Assembly (NCBI RefSeq): GCF_009192765.1 | Contig: NZ_VOHQ01000017.1 | Coordinates: 42,713-106,712, forward strand | Direction: 5' to 3' | DNA from: Agriterribacter humi | GTDB lineage: Bacteria; Bacteroidota; Bacteroidia; Chitinophagales; Chitinophagaceae | Length of the DNA stretch: 64,000 nucleotides | Part shown: positions 1 through 10,500 of the stretch, piece after piece | How the letters are laid out: every line of letters begins with the position of its first letter | Position numbering within the stretch: position 1 is the first letter of the stretch | The notes under the pieces: generated by a model | Told to the model about the DNA's origin: nothing | Seen by the model: only the letters and a program-made list of their open reading frames with translations | Database searches by the model: none | Position numbers and translations under genes: made by a program

Positions 1-3000
1 CGATATGTGTATGGTCTGCCTGTTTATAATACGATGCAGAAAGATGTGAGCTTTAGCGTAGACAAAAGTGGTGCTGATATACAAACCGGGTTAGTAGCAT
101 ATTCACCGGGATTGGATAATACTACCCGCAATACAAAAGGGAAGGATAATTTTTACGGGGCGGAAGAGATACCGGCCTATGCACATTCTTTTTTGCTTAC
201 AGGAATTGTTTCAGCAGATTATGCGGATAAAACCGGCGATGGTATAACCGATGATGATATGGGTGATGCCGTAAAATTCAATTACAGCAGGATCTACGGC
301 AATGATAATATGTTTCGCTGGCGTGTACCCTTTGCTCAAAATAATGCTACATACAATGAAGGATTGAAAACGGATAACAGCGATGACAAAGGCAGCTATA
401 TCTACGGACAAAAAGAAATATGGTATCTCCATTCGCTTGAATCGAAATCCATGATCGCCACTTTTACACTCAATGATCCGCAAAAAGGAGAATTAAGGGA
501 AGATGCTTACGGATCAAAAGATGAAAACGGGGGAACAGACCTGCAACTGCCCCTCCGGTACCTTAAACAAATTGATTTGTACAGTAAGGCAGACTATATC
601 AAAAACCATGATGCAGCCAAACCCGTTAAAACTGTTCATTTCGAATACAATTATGAGCTTTGCCAGGGTGTACCCTCCTCCTCTTCCGGCAAAGGAAAAT
701 TGACCTTAAAAAAAATTTGGTTTACTTATAATAAGAATGACAAGGGGCAAAAAAATCCTTATGTTTTCCTGTATCACCCGCAGAATGCAAATGATCCCAA
801 TAGCATTCCCAAAGCAGCTTACAATCCCGCATATGACCCTAAAGGTTTCGATCGCTGGGGCAATTATAAAGATGCCGGAAACAACCCGGCGCAAATGAGC
901 AATGCCGATTATCCCTATACGCTTCAAAATGGCAATGAAATCAACAATGGCAAATGGGACAGTGCAAAAGCCGCCGTGGGTGCAGCCGCATGGACGCTCA
1001 GCGATATCGTGCTTCCTTCCGGCGGACGAATGAATATACAATATGAATCTGACGATTATGCCTATGTGCAAAATAAAAGAGCCATGCAAATGTGCAGGAT
1101 AATTGGTTTTGGTAGCTCCCCTGACCTGGGCAGGAAAACAAATGCTCTGTACGGCGTGGCCACAGAAGCGTATAAGGATAACCGGTATATATTCATCAAA
1201 TTACCCTCACCCATAAGCGCCACAACATCTGCCGGAATTAAAAAAGAAATTTTACAGAAATATTTATCCGGAGCTTCCACATTATACTTCCGGCTCAGGG
1301 TGCAAATGCCTTCTGATATATATGGAGGTGGTGATGAGCAGGTAGCTACCTATGCACAATATGAAGATTACGGCTTAACCACCGACAATAGTATTGCCTG
1401 GATCAAAATAAAAGGAACGGACATATTAAAGCCCGGTGATGGAGATGCAAGTCCGTTGGCTAAAACAGCGTTGCAGGTTTTAAGACTTAATCTGCCTTCC
1501 AAAGCTTATCCGGGTTCCGACCTTAACGGAGATTTCGATGCGCTGGCATTAGTAAAGGCCACATTTGCCGTAATGGGCAGCATCAGTGAATTGTTTTTAA
1601 AATTCCCGGTGCAGGCCAGGATAAGAGGCTGGGCGAAAAGGGTAAATACGGAACAATCTTTTGTACGACTGAATAACCCTGAATATAAAAAATATGGCGA
1701 TGGGTTAAGAGTTAAGCGGATAACGATTTATGATAACTGGAATAAAATGACTGCAGGGGCCGAACAGGATGCTACTTACGGGCAGGAATATGTGTATACA
1801 ACTGTAAAAGATATGAATGGCGTTAAAATGCGCATAAGCAGCGGTGTGGCAAGTTACGAACCCGGTATTGGTAATGAAGAGAATCCTTTTCGCGAACCCA
1901 TTGAGTATAATGAGCAGATAGCACCACTGGCGCCTGTTAATAATATGTATTCTGAATATCCCCTGGGAGAAGCCTTTTTCCCTTCGGCCGCTGTAGGCTA
2001 TAGTAAAGTAAGGATACATACTATTCATTATAAAGATGTGAAATCGGCAAATGGTTATGAAGAATCGGAATTCTATACCACTTATGATTTTCCTACTATA
2101 GTGGAGCATACGCCATTAGAAAAAAGAAAATACAATTCGGAGAACCTGCTGCAAATTTTGAACCTGTATTCAAAAAAAGCACTGGCTTTTTCGCAGGGCT
2201 TTAAAATAGAAACCAACGATATGAATGGCAAACCAAAAGGCTCAGCTTCTTATCCGGAAAACGATCCGGATAACCCTTTGGCTTATACGAAATACTATTA
2301 CAAAGTGGAACAAGAAAATGCGGAGTTCAAACGATTGTTCAATACTGTGGCGGTTGTTGATTCGGCCAATGGTCATATCAATATGCAGGCACAGGTGGGA
2401 AAAGATGTTGAACTGATGGTTGATATGAGGGAGCAGGAATTCAAATCGCAGGGCGCAGGTATTGAATTTAATATAGATGGGTTTATGGCCGGCCCTATTC
2501 CTGTAACCATTCCATTTCCATGGCTGATGCCGCATTTTGAAATGAGCCGCTACCGGTCGGCCGCTATTACCAAAGTAGTGCAGCGCTATGGTATTATTGA
2601 TAAAGTAATGGTATATGAGAAGGGCAGTTTGGTTACCACTGAAAATCTTTTATACGATGGCGAAACGGGCGATGTTTTATTAACCCGCACTCAAAATGAA
2701 TTCAATGATCCGGTATACCAGTTCAATTACCCCGCGCATTGGGCTTATAGCGGTATGGGGGCGGCTTATAATAATATCGCTGCTGTTTTTCATGATATCA
2801 CTTTCAGCAATGGAAAAATTATAAATGCCCCGGGCTATCCCGCTATTGAAAAATATTTTGAAAGCGGTGATGAGATCAAAGTATTTAACGGACTTGAAAG
2901 ACTGGCGGAGCAAAATGGCATAAATGTATGTACGGGTTTTGGTATTTGTAACGACCCCGTTATGGGTGCTACCACCGCTAAAAAACTATGGGCCATACAT

Positions 3001-5988
3001 TCTTCTAAAATTCACCTTAACAAAGGATTGACGGGCATGTATTTTATTGATGAAGATGGAAGGTTTTTTACCGGAACGGGTAACGATTTACAAATACTTC
3101 GTTCCGGCAAACGAAATATGGCCGCTACCAGTATAGGCAATATCGTAAGCCTGCAGAACCCTGTGCAACAGGTAGCAGGAAAGTGGAAATTGGTGTTGAA
3201 TGCTGCTACTAAAGTGATTCATACTTCAGCTCTTTCGTACAATGATTTCTGGAAAGTGGAAGATGCGCGATACCAACCGGTAACGGTTACTACAAGAACA
3301 AACGCGGTGAAAAAAATAATACTTAATCCCCTGCCGGATCAAACATTTTCAATAAGCCGCGATTTTAAACAAAAAAGATTGGGTGGCATTGACAATGAAG
3401 ATATTCGCCCCTTTGTTAACACCCCTTATTTTGAATGTACAGAAAATACGCCTGAGCGGAGGTTTGACCGAAGAGAAGCGCATGTATTGGAAAGCTGGAT
3501 GAAATTTGATTTTAGTATGCTGCCTGCGAATGCTACTATAATAAAAGCTGAACTTAAACTTCAGCCTCACCTGGGAGATCATACAGAAACCAGGGGATAT
3601 GCGGATCACAGGAATCATGAGGCATTACATCCGCACAATAGCGGGCAATACGATAACGAGGCTAAAATTCAATTGGACTTAAACACCGTATTAAATAACG
3701 TATATCTTAATGCATTAAGAGACAACGATGCGGACACAAGGAGTATATTTAATGGAAATAACCTGGGTAGCTCCTCATCCAGGGTTTTCGCAACCGATAA
3801 ACAAAACAATTATATTATAAATGTAAAGAGCCTCGTAAATGAGTCACTATCTAAAGCTTCGCGCCCCGGCTGGTTTAGAATAAAAGCAAATCACCACGAT
3901 AAGAGGGCTAATAAGCTTTGCTTTTGGTCGGTTAACAGTTATACGCAGGATTATATAAATGGCTGTAATCAATACGGCCCGGTTAGCAACAAAAATACAC
4001 TTACCAATCAATCATTGGCGGTTCAGCAAAATAGATCGGCTTTGGTTGCTCCTGCGCTTACTCTGCCCGAATGCAGCAGTTGCAGCAATGTAACCGATGG
4101 CTACGATGCCGGCGCCAAATTAAATATTCCCTGTTCCACAGCTCCGCAATTAACCATTGAATACATTTCCTGCAGCGATGGAGAAAGGCTTGTACAGGAA
4201 TGCGATTCTTTTTACTGTGAAAAAACAGTTGCAATAGATACTTGTATTTCGCAGATTGCCGATACCGCAACCAATCCTTACCGTTGGGGTATACTCGGTA
4301 ACTGGAGATTAGAAAGGGCTTACAGTTATTTTGAAAACAGAACAGAAAGTGAAATATCCGGCGATGATGGCAAAACCAATATCCGCACTTATGGTACTGT
4401 TAGCGCGTTTGATCCTTTCTGGATCTTTGGTTCAAACGGAATAAATGCGTCAACCGATACCCTTCGCTGGGTATGGAATATGCAAAGCACACAATTTAAC
4501 CGTAAAGGATTTGAAACGGAAAACAAAGATCCTTTAGGCAGACACAATGCCGTGCAATATGGATACAATGAAAGTTTGCCGGTGGCTGTAACACAAAATG
4601 CAAAATATACAGATCATGCATTTGATGGATTTGAAGATTATGCATACAGTAATAACAAATGTGATGAAGGCTGTTCAATTCAAAAACATATACATACTGA
4701 GGCGCTGAATAATTATATAACCAATGAAGAAGCGCATAGCGGAAAGTTTAGCCTGGGTCTTCCTGTGGGGAGCGATATAAAAATACCGGTTCTGTTGGAA
4801 GATACTTTGCGGGTAAGGACCCTTCCTTATCTTCAGTTTGCATCAGATACTGCATATCGCAGCACAATCACCCGGGTGAGCAACGGAGCGGGATTAAAAG
4901 CGACCGTTTATAAAAATTACAATTACTGGAAGGATAATTATGGGCTGGATGCTTATAATTACAGTACAGGTACTTCTGCGCCGGTTCTTAAAGACAGAGT
5001 AGATGTTAATTACGACAGGAGAAGTTCAACGAGGAATAAACTCGGGTTAACCAGGAACCAGCATTTTTATAAAATAGTATGGGAAGGATATCTTACACTT
5101 CGCAAAAGCCGTAATGCCGGTAATACAGACCCCGAAGGCATATACCAGTTTAGTGTGGCGGCCGATAACTCTTTTAAATTATGGGTAGATGATAAACTGG
5201 TACTGAATGCTTTTCCTAATGAGCCTATATATTTTAACAATGCAAGGAATACATCCTTTTACAGCGATCCGGTTAAAATGCATCATGGTAAACTATACAA
5301 AATACGAATAGAACATACCGATGGTGAGGGTGAAGGACTTGCAGTGCTCAACTGGAAGAAACCCAACAGGACCAATCCTGAAATTATTCCTGTTACCAAC
5401 CTGCACAACAGTGTTAGCGCGGCAGAAGCGGCCCTTATTAAAAATACAACCCGCTGTATCAGTTGGGAGGGTACAGGAGCTTCTGCCAATATAGTATATG
5501 ATGAATTTGCGCCTTCCACCGGGAATAAATATATAGTAAGTGCATGGGTAAAAGAACAAAAGGATTGCAGGTGTGATAATTATGAAAATGCGTCTGTTGT
5601 AATTAATTATACGGATGAATTGGGTAATCATTTTTCACCGCGCAATATACTTAAGCCATACGGGAATATTATTGAAGGATGGCAGCGAATAGAAGAAGTG
5701 GTTACCATACCGCAGGGAGCAAAAAAAATGGAAATTCAATTTGAAGCCGCCAACAATGGCAATTCAGGGAAAATATTTTTCGATGACTGGCGCTTTCTTC
5801 CATACAACGGCAGTATGAAATCATTTGTGTATGATGCGGTAAGTCTGCGACTGATGAGTGAACTGGATGAAAATAATTACGCAACATTTTATGAATATGA
5901 TGATGACGGATCTTTAGTAAGAGTGAAGAAAGAAACGGAACGAGGCATCAAAACAATTAGAGAAACCAGGAGTGGACTGGGGTTATAG
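1..5988 (+). CDS. Giant exported-type protein with DNRLRE-, PA14- and jelly-roll-like domains, partial at 5' end
   Basis: The frame is open at the window edge (codons at 1-6 are sense), so the N-terminus and any signal peptide are missing; a GTG at 7 is unlikely to be the start. Counting residues from nt 7, a DNRLRE-like beta region lies at about 1115-1380. A cysteine-rich stretch follows at 1356-1410. A PA14-like domain lies at about 1628-1786 (GIYQFSVAADNSFKLWVDD, then IRIEHTDGEGEG). A carbohydrate-binding-like jelly roll lies at 1802-1933 (IVSAWVKEQ, GWQRIEEVVTIP, IFFDDWRF). The extreme C-terminus has YD-type motifs (FVYDAVSLRLMSELDENN, FYEYDDDGSLVRVKKE) like RHS repeats. In the Chitinophagaceae such proteins precede RHS proteins, as here. 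It is probably a surface partner of the downstream RHS protein; that role is inference. Confidence 0.75.
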   Translation, partial: RYVYGLPVYNTMQKDVSFSVDKSGADIQTGLVAYSPGLDNTTRNTKGKDNFYGAEEIPAYAHSFLLTGIVSADYADKTGDGITDDDMGDAVKFNYSRIYGNDNMFRWRVPFAQNNATYNEGLKTDNSDDKGSYIYGQKEIWYLHSLESKSMIATFTLNDPQKGELREDAYGSKDENGGTDLQLPLRYLKQIDLYSKADYIKNHDAAKPVKTVHFEYNYELCQGVPSSSSGKGKLTLKKIWFTYNKNDKGQKNPYVFLYHPQNANDPNSIPKAAYNPAYDPKGFDRWGNYKDAGNNPAQMSNADYPYTLQNGNEINNGKWDSAKAAVGAAAWTLSDIVLPSGGRMNIQYESDDYAYVQNKRAMQMCRIIGFGSSPDLGRKTNALYGVATEAYKDNRYIFIKLPSPISATTSAGIKKEILQKYLSGASTLYFRLRVQMPSDIYGGGDEQVATYAQYEDYGLTTDNSIAWIKIKGTDILKPGDGDASPLAKTALQVLRLNLPSKAYPGSDLNGDFDALALVKATFAVMGSISELFLKFPVQARIRGWAKRVNTEQSFVRLNNPEYKKYGDGLRVKRITIYDNWNKMTAGAEQDATYGQEYVYTTVKDMNGVKMRISSGVASYEPGIGNEENPFREPIEYNEQIAPLAPVNNMYSEYPLGEAFFPSAAVGYSKVRIHTIHYKDVKSANGYEESEFYTTYDFPTIVEHTPLEKRKYNSENLLQILNLYSKKALAFSQGFKIETNDMNGKPKGSASYPENDPDNPLAYTKYYYKVEQENAEFKRLFNTVAVVDSANGHINMQAQVGKDVELMVDMREQEFKSQGAGIEFNIDGFMAGPIPVTIPFPWLMPHFEMSRYRSAAITKVVQRYGIIDKVMVYEKGSLVTTENLLYDGETGDVLLTRTQNEFNDPVYQFNYPAHWAYSGMGAAYNNIAAVFHDITFSNGKIINAPGYPAIEKYFESGDEIKVFNGLERLAEQNGINVCTGFGICNDPVMGATTAKKLWAIHSSKIHLNKGLTGMYFIDEDGRFFTGTGNDLQILRSGKRNMAATSIGNIVSLQNPVQQVAGKWKLVLNAATKVIHTSALSYNDFWKVEDARYQPVTVTTRTNAVKKIILNPLPDQTFSISRDFKQKRLGGIDNEDIRPFVNTPYFECTENTPERRFDRREAHVLESWMKFDFSMLPANATIIKAELKLQPHLGDHTETRGYADHRNHEALHPHNSGQYDNEAKIQLDLNTVLNNVYLNALRDNDADTRSIFNGNNLGSSSSRVFATDKQNNYIINVKSLVNESLSKASRPGWFRIKANHHDKRANKLCFWSVNSYTQDYINGCNQYGPVSNKNTLTNQSLAVQQNRSALVAPALTLPECSSCSNVTDGYDAGAKLNIPCSTAPQLTIEYISCSDGERLVQECDSFYCEKTVAIDTCISQIADTATNPYRWGILGNWRLERAYSYFENRTESEISGDDGKTNIRTYGTVSAFDPFWIFGSNGINASTDTLRWVWNMQSTQFNRKGFETENKDPLGRHNAVQYGYNESLPVAVTQNAKYTDHAFDGFEDYAYSNNKCDEGCSIQKHIHTEALNNYITNEEAHSGKFSLGLPVGSDIKIPVLLEDTLRVRTLPYLQFASDTAYRSTITRVSNGAGLKATVYKNYNYWKDNYGLDAYNYSTGTSAPVLKDRVDVNYDRRSSTRNKLGLTRNQHFYKIVWEGYLTLRKSRNAGNTDPEGIYQFSVAADNSFKLWVDDKLVLNAFPNEPIYFNNARNTSFYSDPVKMHHGKLYKIRIEHTDGEGEGLAVLNWKKPNRTNPEIIPVTNLHNSVSAAEAALIKNTTRCISWEGTGASANIVYDEFAPSTGNKYIVSAWVKEQKDCRCDNYENASVVINYTDELGNHFSPRNILKPYGNIIEGWQRIEEVVTIPQGAKKMEIQFEAANNGNSGKIFFDDWRFLPYNGSMKSFVYDAVSLRLMSELDENNYATFYEYDDDGSLVRVKKETERGIKTIRETRSGLGL

Positions 5989-5998
5989 GATGTGGAAA

Positions 5999-6037
5999 CC
6001 TGCCACGTCCGACCGGGTCATCCGGGCGGACGGCAGG
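5999..6037. repeat. GC-rich long hairpin just after the giant gene
   Basis: The arms CCTGCC (5999-6004) and GGCAGG (6032-6037) enclose GTCCG/CGGAC (6007-6011 with 6027-6031) and CCGG/CCGG (6013-6016 with 6022-6025). It starts 10 nt after the stop codon, so it may terminate transcription. No T-run follows, and its composition is unlike the surrounding AT-rich DNA, which fits a dispersed palindromic repeat better. Confidence 0.55.
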
Positions 6038-6059
6038 CTGGCGTGAGAATTTTAAAATT

Positions 6060-6600
6060 TGAAAATGAGGGAATTGCTGCAGTCAGCATGCGACGAAGGA
6101 AGTGCTATACTGCAATAAGATTAAAATTCGCTAATGGACATGGATATATTCTAAAGAAGATGTGGTAGAACCTATCGTTTGGAATTATTTTCCAGCACCG
6201 TCCTTCTCTGTAAGGAGAAGGATAAGAGGATGAGGCGGAAGGAAGAATGTGAAAATGAAGGGAAATGTTGCTTCCTTATGCGACGAAGAAGCGCCAGACG
6301 GCGGGTAATTGATAAAGGGCTTGGATATATATAGTTTGAAGTGAAAAAACGAAATGTTTGGTCTTATTCTCCAGCACCGTCCCTCTACCCTTGGGGAGAG
6401 GGAAAGAGGGTGAGGTTAGTTGATGTGGTAGAACCTATCGTTTGGAATTATTCTAAAGCACCGTCCTTTACCATGAGGAGAAGGATAAGAGCCCGCCCGA
6501 ACGGCCTTCAGTCGGGCGGGGATGAGGCGGAAGAGATAATTTGAAAATGAGAGGAAATGGCGTGATCGGTACCCAACGAAGGAACACCAGACCGTATTGC
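6060..6600. repeat. Array of three degenerate repeat units with hairpins
   Basis: This gene-free stretch is built of repeats. GAAAATGA(G/A)(G/A)G starts near 6060, 6251 and 6542, each followed by a (C)GACGAAG- or AACGAAG-like box. A 31-nt block starting GATGTGGTAGAACC is identical at 6159-6189 and 6422-6452. GTTTGGNNTTATTNTNNAGCACCGTCC occurs at about 6177, 6356 and 6440. Each AGCACCGTCC box leads into a hairpin: TCCTTCTC/GAGAAGGA at 6201-6222, CCCTCT/AGAGGG at 6381-6402, and a decayed TCCTT/AAGGA near 6464-6486. The hairpin plus GATGAGG tail resembles the CCCTCTCC...GGAGAGGG intergenic repeats found in many bacteria. Frames through the array do not look like genes. Confidence 0.75.
6491..6520. 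repeat. GC-rich palindrome nested inside the third repeat unit
   Basis: The perfect 9-bp arms CCCGCCCGA (6492-6500) and TCGGGCGGG (6512-6520) enclose an 11-nt loop. The first repeat unit reads GGATAAGAGGATGAGGCGG at the same place, while this unit has GGATAAGA, then 29 nt of palindrome, then GGATGAGGCGG. It therefore looks like an insertion into an older repeat. A close relative lies inside the RHS gene at 15656-15686. Confidence 0.65.
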
Positions 6601-6645
6601 ATAGCAGAATGAGAAGAGAATAACCTAAAATAAAATAAAAATACC

Positions 6646-7374
6646 ATGTCATTAACCGCGAAAATACCAATCGTTTTATTGTTATTGCTGTTCACAGGTA
6701 ATAGCTATACCCAGCATTTCGACCGTGCAGCAGAAGAGCTTTTCAAAATCAGGAATTCCTATTCAGATTCGGGCTATAACAGCTTTACCATACAATACCA
6801 GTATGCAATGGAGACCGCTCCTAAAAAAATATTGGACACCCTTACTGCTTATATAAAAATAAAAGGCAGCAAGTACTATTGCAAAATTGATAAGATGGAA
6901 TTTATTCAAAACGACAGTGTGAACGCGGCTGTGTATCATAATGAAAAAATGATCGTGCTCACTAATCCGACTACAAGTACTGAAAAAGGAAGACTGGTAA
7001 TTGACAACTGGGATTCCGCTTTCATTGCCGCTAATATTGATTCTGTAATGCTCTCAGATAAAAAAGCGCTTCGAACCTTACATTTTTATTTTACACCGGA
7101 ATCATACTACAGTTACTGCATTATTACTTATAACAAAAAAACATACCGGCCTCAAAAAATAAGTTATATACAAAGGGCTACGCAAAACTATGAAGCGGGG
7201 AAAAGCAAACCCAATGGCATCATTGTAACTGTGCTGTTTTCGGCTTATAGCAACGCGGCTTTTAAAGACATGACTTTCGATTACACCAGGTTTATAAAAA
7301 AACAAAACAATAAATGGGCATCCGTTGCTACCTATAATAGTTATTCAGTAGTAAACAATGTATACGTTGAATGA
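6646..7374 (+). CDS. Exported hypothetical protein, 242 aa, between the two giant genes
   Basis: The protein begins with a clear Sec signal peptide (MSLTAKIPIVLLLLLF, with possible cleavage after NSYTQ) and continues as a lysine- and tyrosine-rich soluble domain. Alternating strands such as SFTIQYQYAM, AYIKIKGSKYYCKI, KMIVLTNP and LHFYFTPESYYSY suggest a beta-rich fold somewhat like periplasmic LolA-type or DUF-type carriers, but no family is recognised. No Shine-Dalgarno site is visible; the leader is AT-rich, as usual in this phylum. Its place between the PA14 protein and the RHS gene suggests a role in export, folding or attachment of those giants. That is inference from position only. Confidence 0.7.
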   Translation: MSLTAKIPIVLLLLLFTGNSYTQHFDRAAEELFKIRNSYSDSGYNSFTIQYQYAMETAPKKILDTLTAYIKIKGSKYYCKIDKMEFIQNDSVNAAVYHNEKMIVLTNPTTSTEKGRLVIDNWDSAFIAANIDSVMLSDKKALRTLHFYFTPESYYSYCIITYNKKTYRPQKISYIQRATQNYEAGKSKPNGIIVTVLFSAYSNAAFKDMTFDYTRFIKKQNNKWASVATYNSYSVVNNVYVE

Positions 7375-7581
7375 AATGTAAAAGCAAGCTATTTTCCGAG
7401 AGCATGCTTTAGACTAATCATAAAGAACGTTTGTATATACTACAAAATGAATAACAACACCGGGTCTGATCTATTCTCTCCGTTGAATTTGATTTTATCC
7501 TTTTTTTAATACTAAGGAATAAAAACGAAAGAGATGGAGAGATAGTAAGACCAATGTTTAACTCAAAAAGCATTTGCGCTT

Positions 7582-10500
7582 ATGCTAAGACACCTGTTTA
7601 TGTCGCTTTTGGGAATGGTTTTCCTGTCTGCTGCCGGAGCCGTGGATGAGCCACCCGTCATTTCACCACTTGAAGGCCGCCTGGGTCAGTTAAAATCCGG
7701 CTCTTTCGCTCAGGTGCAGGATATGGATTTTTATGCAGATCTGCAACGCAATCCTAAGAAGTATGAAGAGACATATACCCGCAGTATCATTACATTTTCT
7801 ATTGATGAAGCATCACATCTATTTTTAAAGTCACCTTTCCAGGCTACCATTGTATATCGTTTATACTTTAGTTTTAAAAGCAATCCCAATACTGAAGATT
7901 CATTGGTTGACAATCAAACCCTGGTTATTAATTATGATACCGCACAGGGAAAATCATTCAATGCAAAAAACAGTTTTGTATTTGAAAATGCAGTGAAAGT
8001 AAAAGTAAAGGTTGTAAGCATTACAACAAATGCTGAAGGGTGGGATCCGGTTCCATCTTTAAAACTTACCAATGAGCTACAGATAAACAGGATATATACA
8101 TTTGATTGTGAAGATAACAAGGTTCAGCAGATAAACTTTTTACAACCCGCTGGTAGTGATGCCGATGAATTGAAGGTTTTTTGGCAACCTGCGGAAGGAG
8201 CAGATGAATATGACCTGGAATGGACTTACATTGACCACCCGGCATACGCGGCCGATGTATATGGAATACCCGGCAGTGAAGATTTTGAGACGAATGTATT
8301 TAAAAACAATGCAGCCCGCGTTACGCTAAACAGCGCCCTGCACCATTATAATATCCCCTTGTTATACGATAAACATGGCTTGCTTATTTTTCGGGTGCGT
8401 TCTGTGCAGGTAAAGCCTTCGGGGCAACGTACCGAAACCAACTGGAGCAATTACAATTCATTTGAATTTATTTTTGGTCATCAGCCAAACCTCAACTGGC
8501 AGGCGTCAACAAGTTTTGCCGAAGAAGGCAAGCGCAAAAGCGTGTTGCAATATTTTGATGGCAGTTTGCGTAACAGGCAAACCGTTACTAAAGACAATAC
8601 GGAAAACACAACAGTGGTAGCGGAAACATTTTACGATTACCAGGGAAGACCCGCCATACAGGTGCTCCCCTCTCCTACTATTAATACACTGATAAAGCAT
8701 ACGCCACATTTCAATAATTTTTTAAACGCAATTGAATATTATAAAGACAATTATGATAAGCTTTCGGCTAACCGCGACTATTGCAGCGGAACCGCCGGCC
8801 CCCTGGATCCTTCAAAAGGAGGTGCAGCGCAATACTATTCATCTCAAAACCCTCAGAAAGAGGAGGGAAATAATAAACTCATTCCAGATGCTATAGGCTT
8901 TCCTTTCGCCGAAACAAAGTATACACAGGACAATACCGGCCGTATAGCTGCGCAAAGTGGTGTGGGGCCTGCCCACCAGTTGGCTACCGGTCATGAAACA
9001 AAATATTATTACGGCAATCCTGACCAGGTTGAATTAGATGCGTTGTTTGGTACGGAAACCGGTGACGCGTCCCACTATTTTAAAAATATGGTGAGAGATG
9101 CAAACGGGCAATACAGTGTATCCTATATGGATATGCATGGCCGCACTATCGCTACTGCTTTAGCCGGCGATTTACCCGCGGATATAAAATTAGACTACCT
9201 CCCTTCTAAACAGGATAGCTATCTTACCAAAACCCTTACAGATGCTTCAAATAATGTTGTAAAGGGATTTACTATTGAAAGCAGTAAAGGATTGCTGGTT
9301 GCAAAAACGGGAAATCATAAATTCAGCTACTCTCTTTTGCCTGAAAATGTTAACATCCGAGATTGTAAAGATGCGGACGTATGCTATACCTGTTCTTATA
9401 CGATTGAAATTACGATTAGCGATGATTGCGGTAACAAACAATTTGGTGGCAATCCTTTTATATATACCGATGTTATAGGCGGCATTGATACGGATTGCGC
9501 CAGTATTCCGGAAATGTTTACTAAAAATTTTGATAAAATACTGCTGGAAGGCAGTTATACGGTTACTAAAAAACTAACTATTCGTGATGAAGCGCTGCAA
9601 GCTTACCAGGAAATTTTTGCCGGTAGTAATCTTTGCAAAACCGTACAGGATTTTGTGGAAGAACAAAAACAAATATTTTTAAACAGTACCAATAATTGCG
9701 CTTCACCCTGCTATAATTGTGAGCAGCAATTAGGCACTTCACAACAAGCATTTATTGATAAATTTATTACAGATAACGGCTTAAACGAAAATCTTGCATC
9801 CGACAGGCAATTAGCTATAACCGCGTATACAAAATTATTAGCTCAGTGTGAAGAACTTTGCGGCACTGCCAAACAAAAAAATTATTTGGACAATTTGCGT
9901 ATGCTGATGCTCCAGGATGTAACCCCTCCTTACGGCCAGTACGCCAATATTGAAGATTATACAGGAACCGGCGACAATAAAGAATATTACGAGAATGGTA
10001 TTTTCGGCCCCATCAGTTCCGGCAACAATAATTATCGTTATACCATTGCCTCGCTGAATTATAAAAATGAGGACGGAAGTTCTGCAACAGTTACCCTTTT
10101 GCGTAACGGTAACTGGCAAACGCTTAAACCGCAACAATTAACCATCGAAGAATTTGTATCACATTTTCAACCCTCCTGGTCCGAAACATTGGCGGATAAC
10201 CTGCATCCCGAAAGAATGCAGTATAATATATTGAATACAACCGCGGTGTTTAATAACCAGCCGGCAGTAGGCAACGCCAGTTACGACTGGGATATGGATT
10301 TCATAACAACAGAAACATTTGTACAGGCGCAGCAAAAGGGGTTCCTCAATCCTACAAATAATATTTCATTTACCAACAGGTATGCTACAATATTTAACGG
10401 CAATAGCAGTAATGCAGATCCATTTTTTGTTTTGCATAGCAGCCTGCGAAACCAAATGCACAATTTCATGCAGCAGGTTGCTGTAGGTGGTGGCTATATA

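Noticed and set aside
6341..6544. Open frame of 67 codons through the repeat array
   Set aside because: It runs through three copies of a palindromic repeat and translates the repeats themselves; no ribosome binding site and no plausible protein.
6060..6600. CRISPR array
   Set aside because: The repeats are few, irregularly spaced and differ in sequence, and no cas genes are present.
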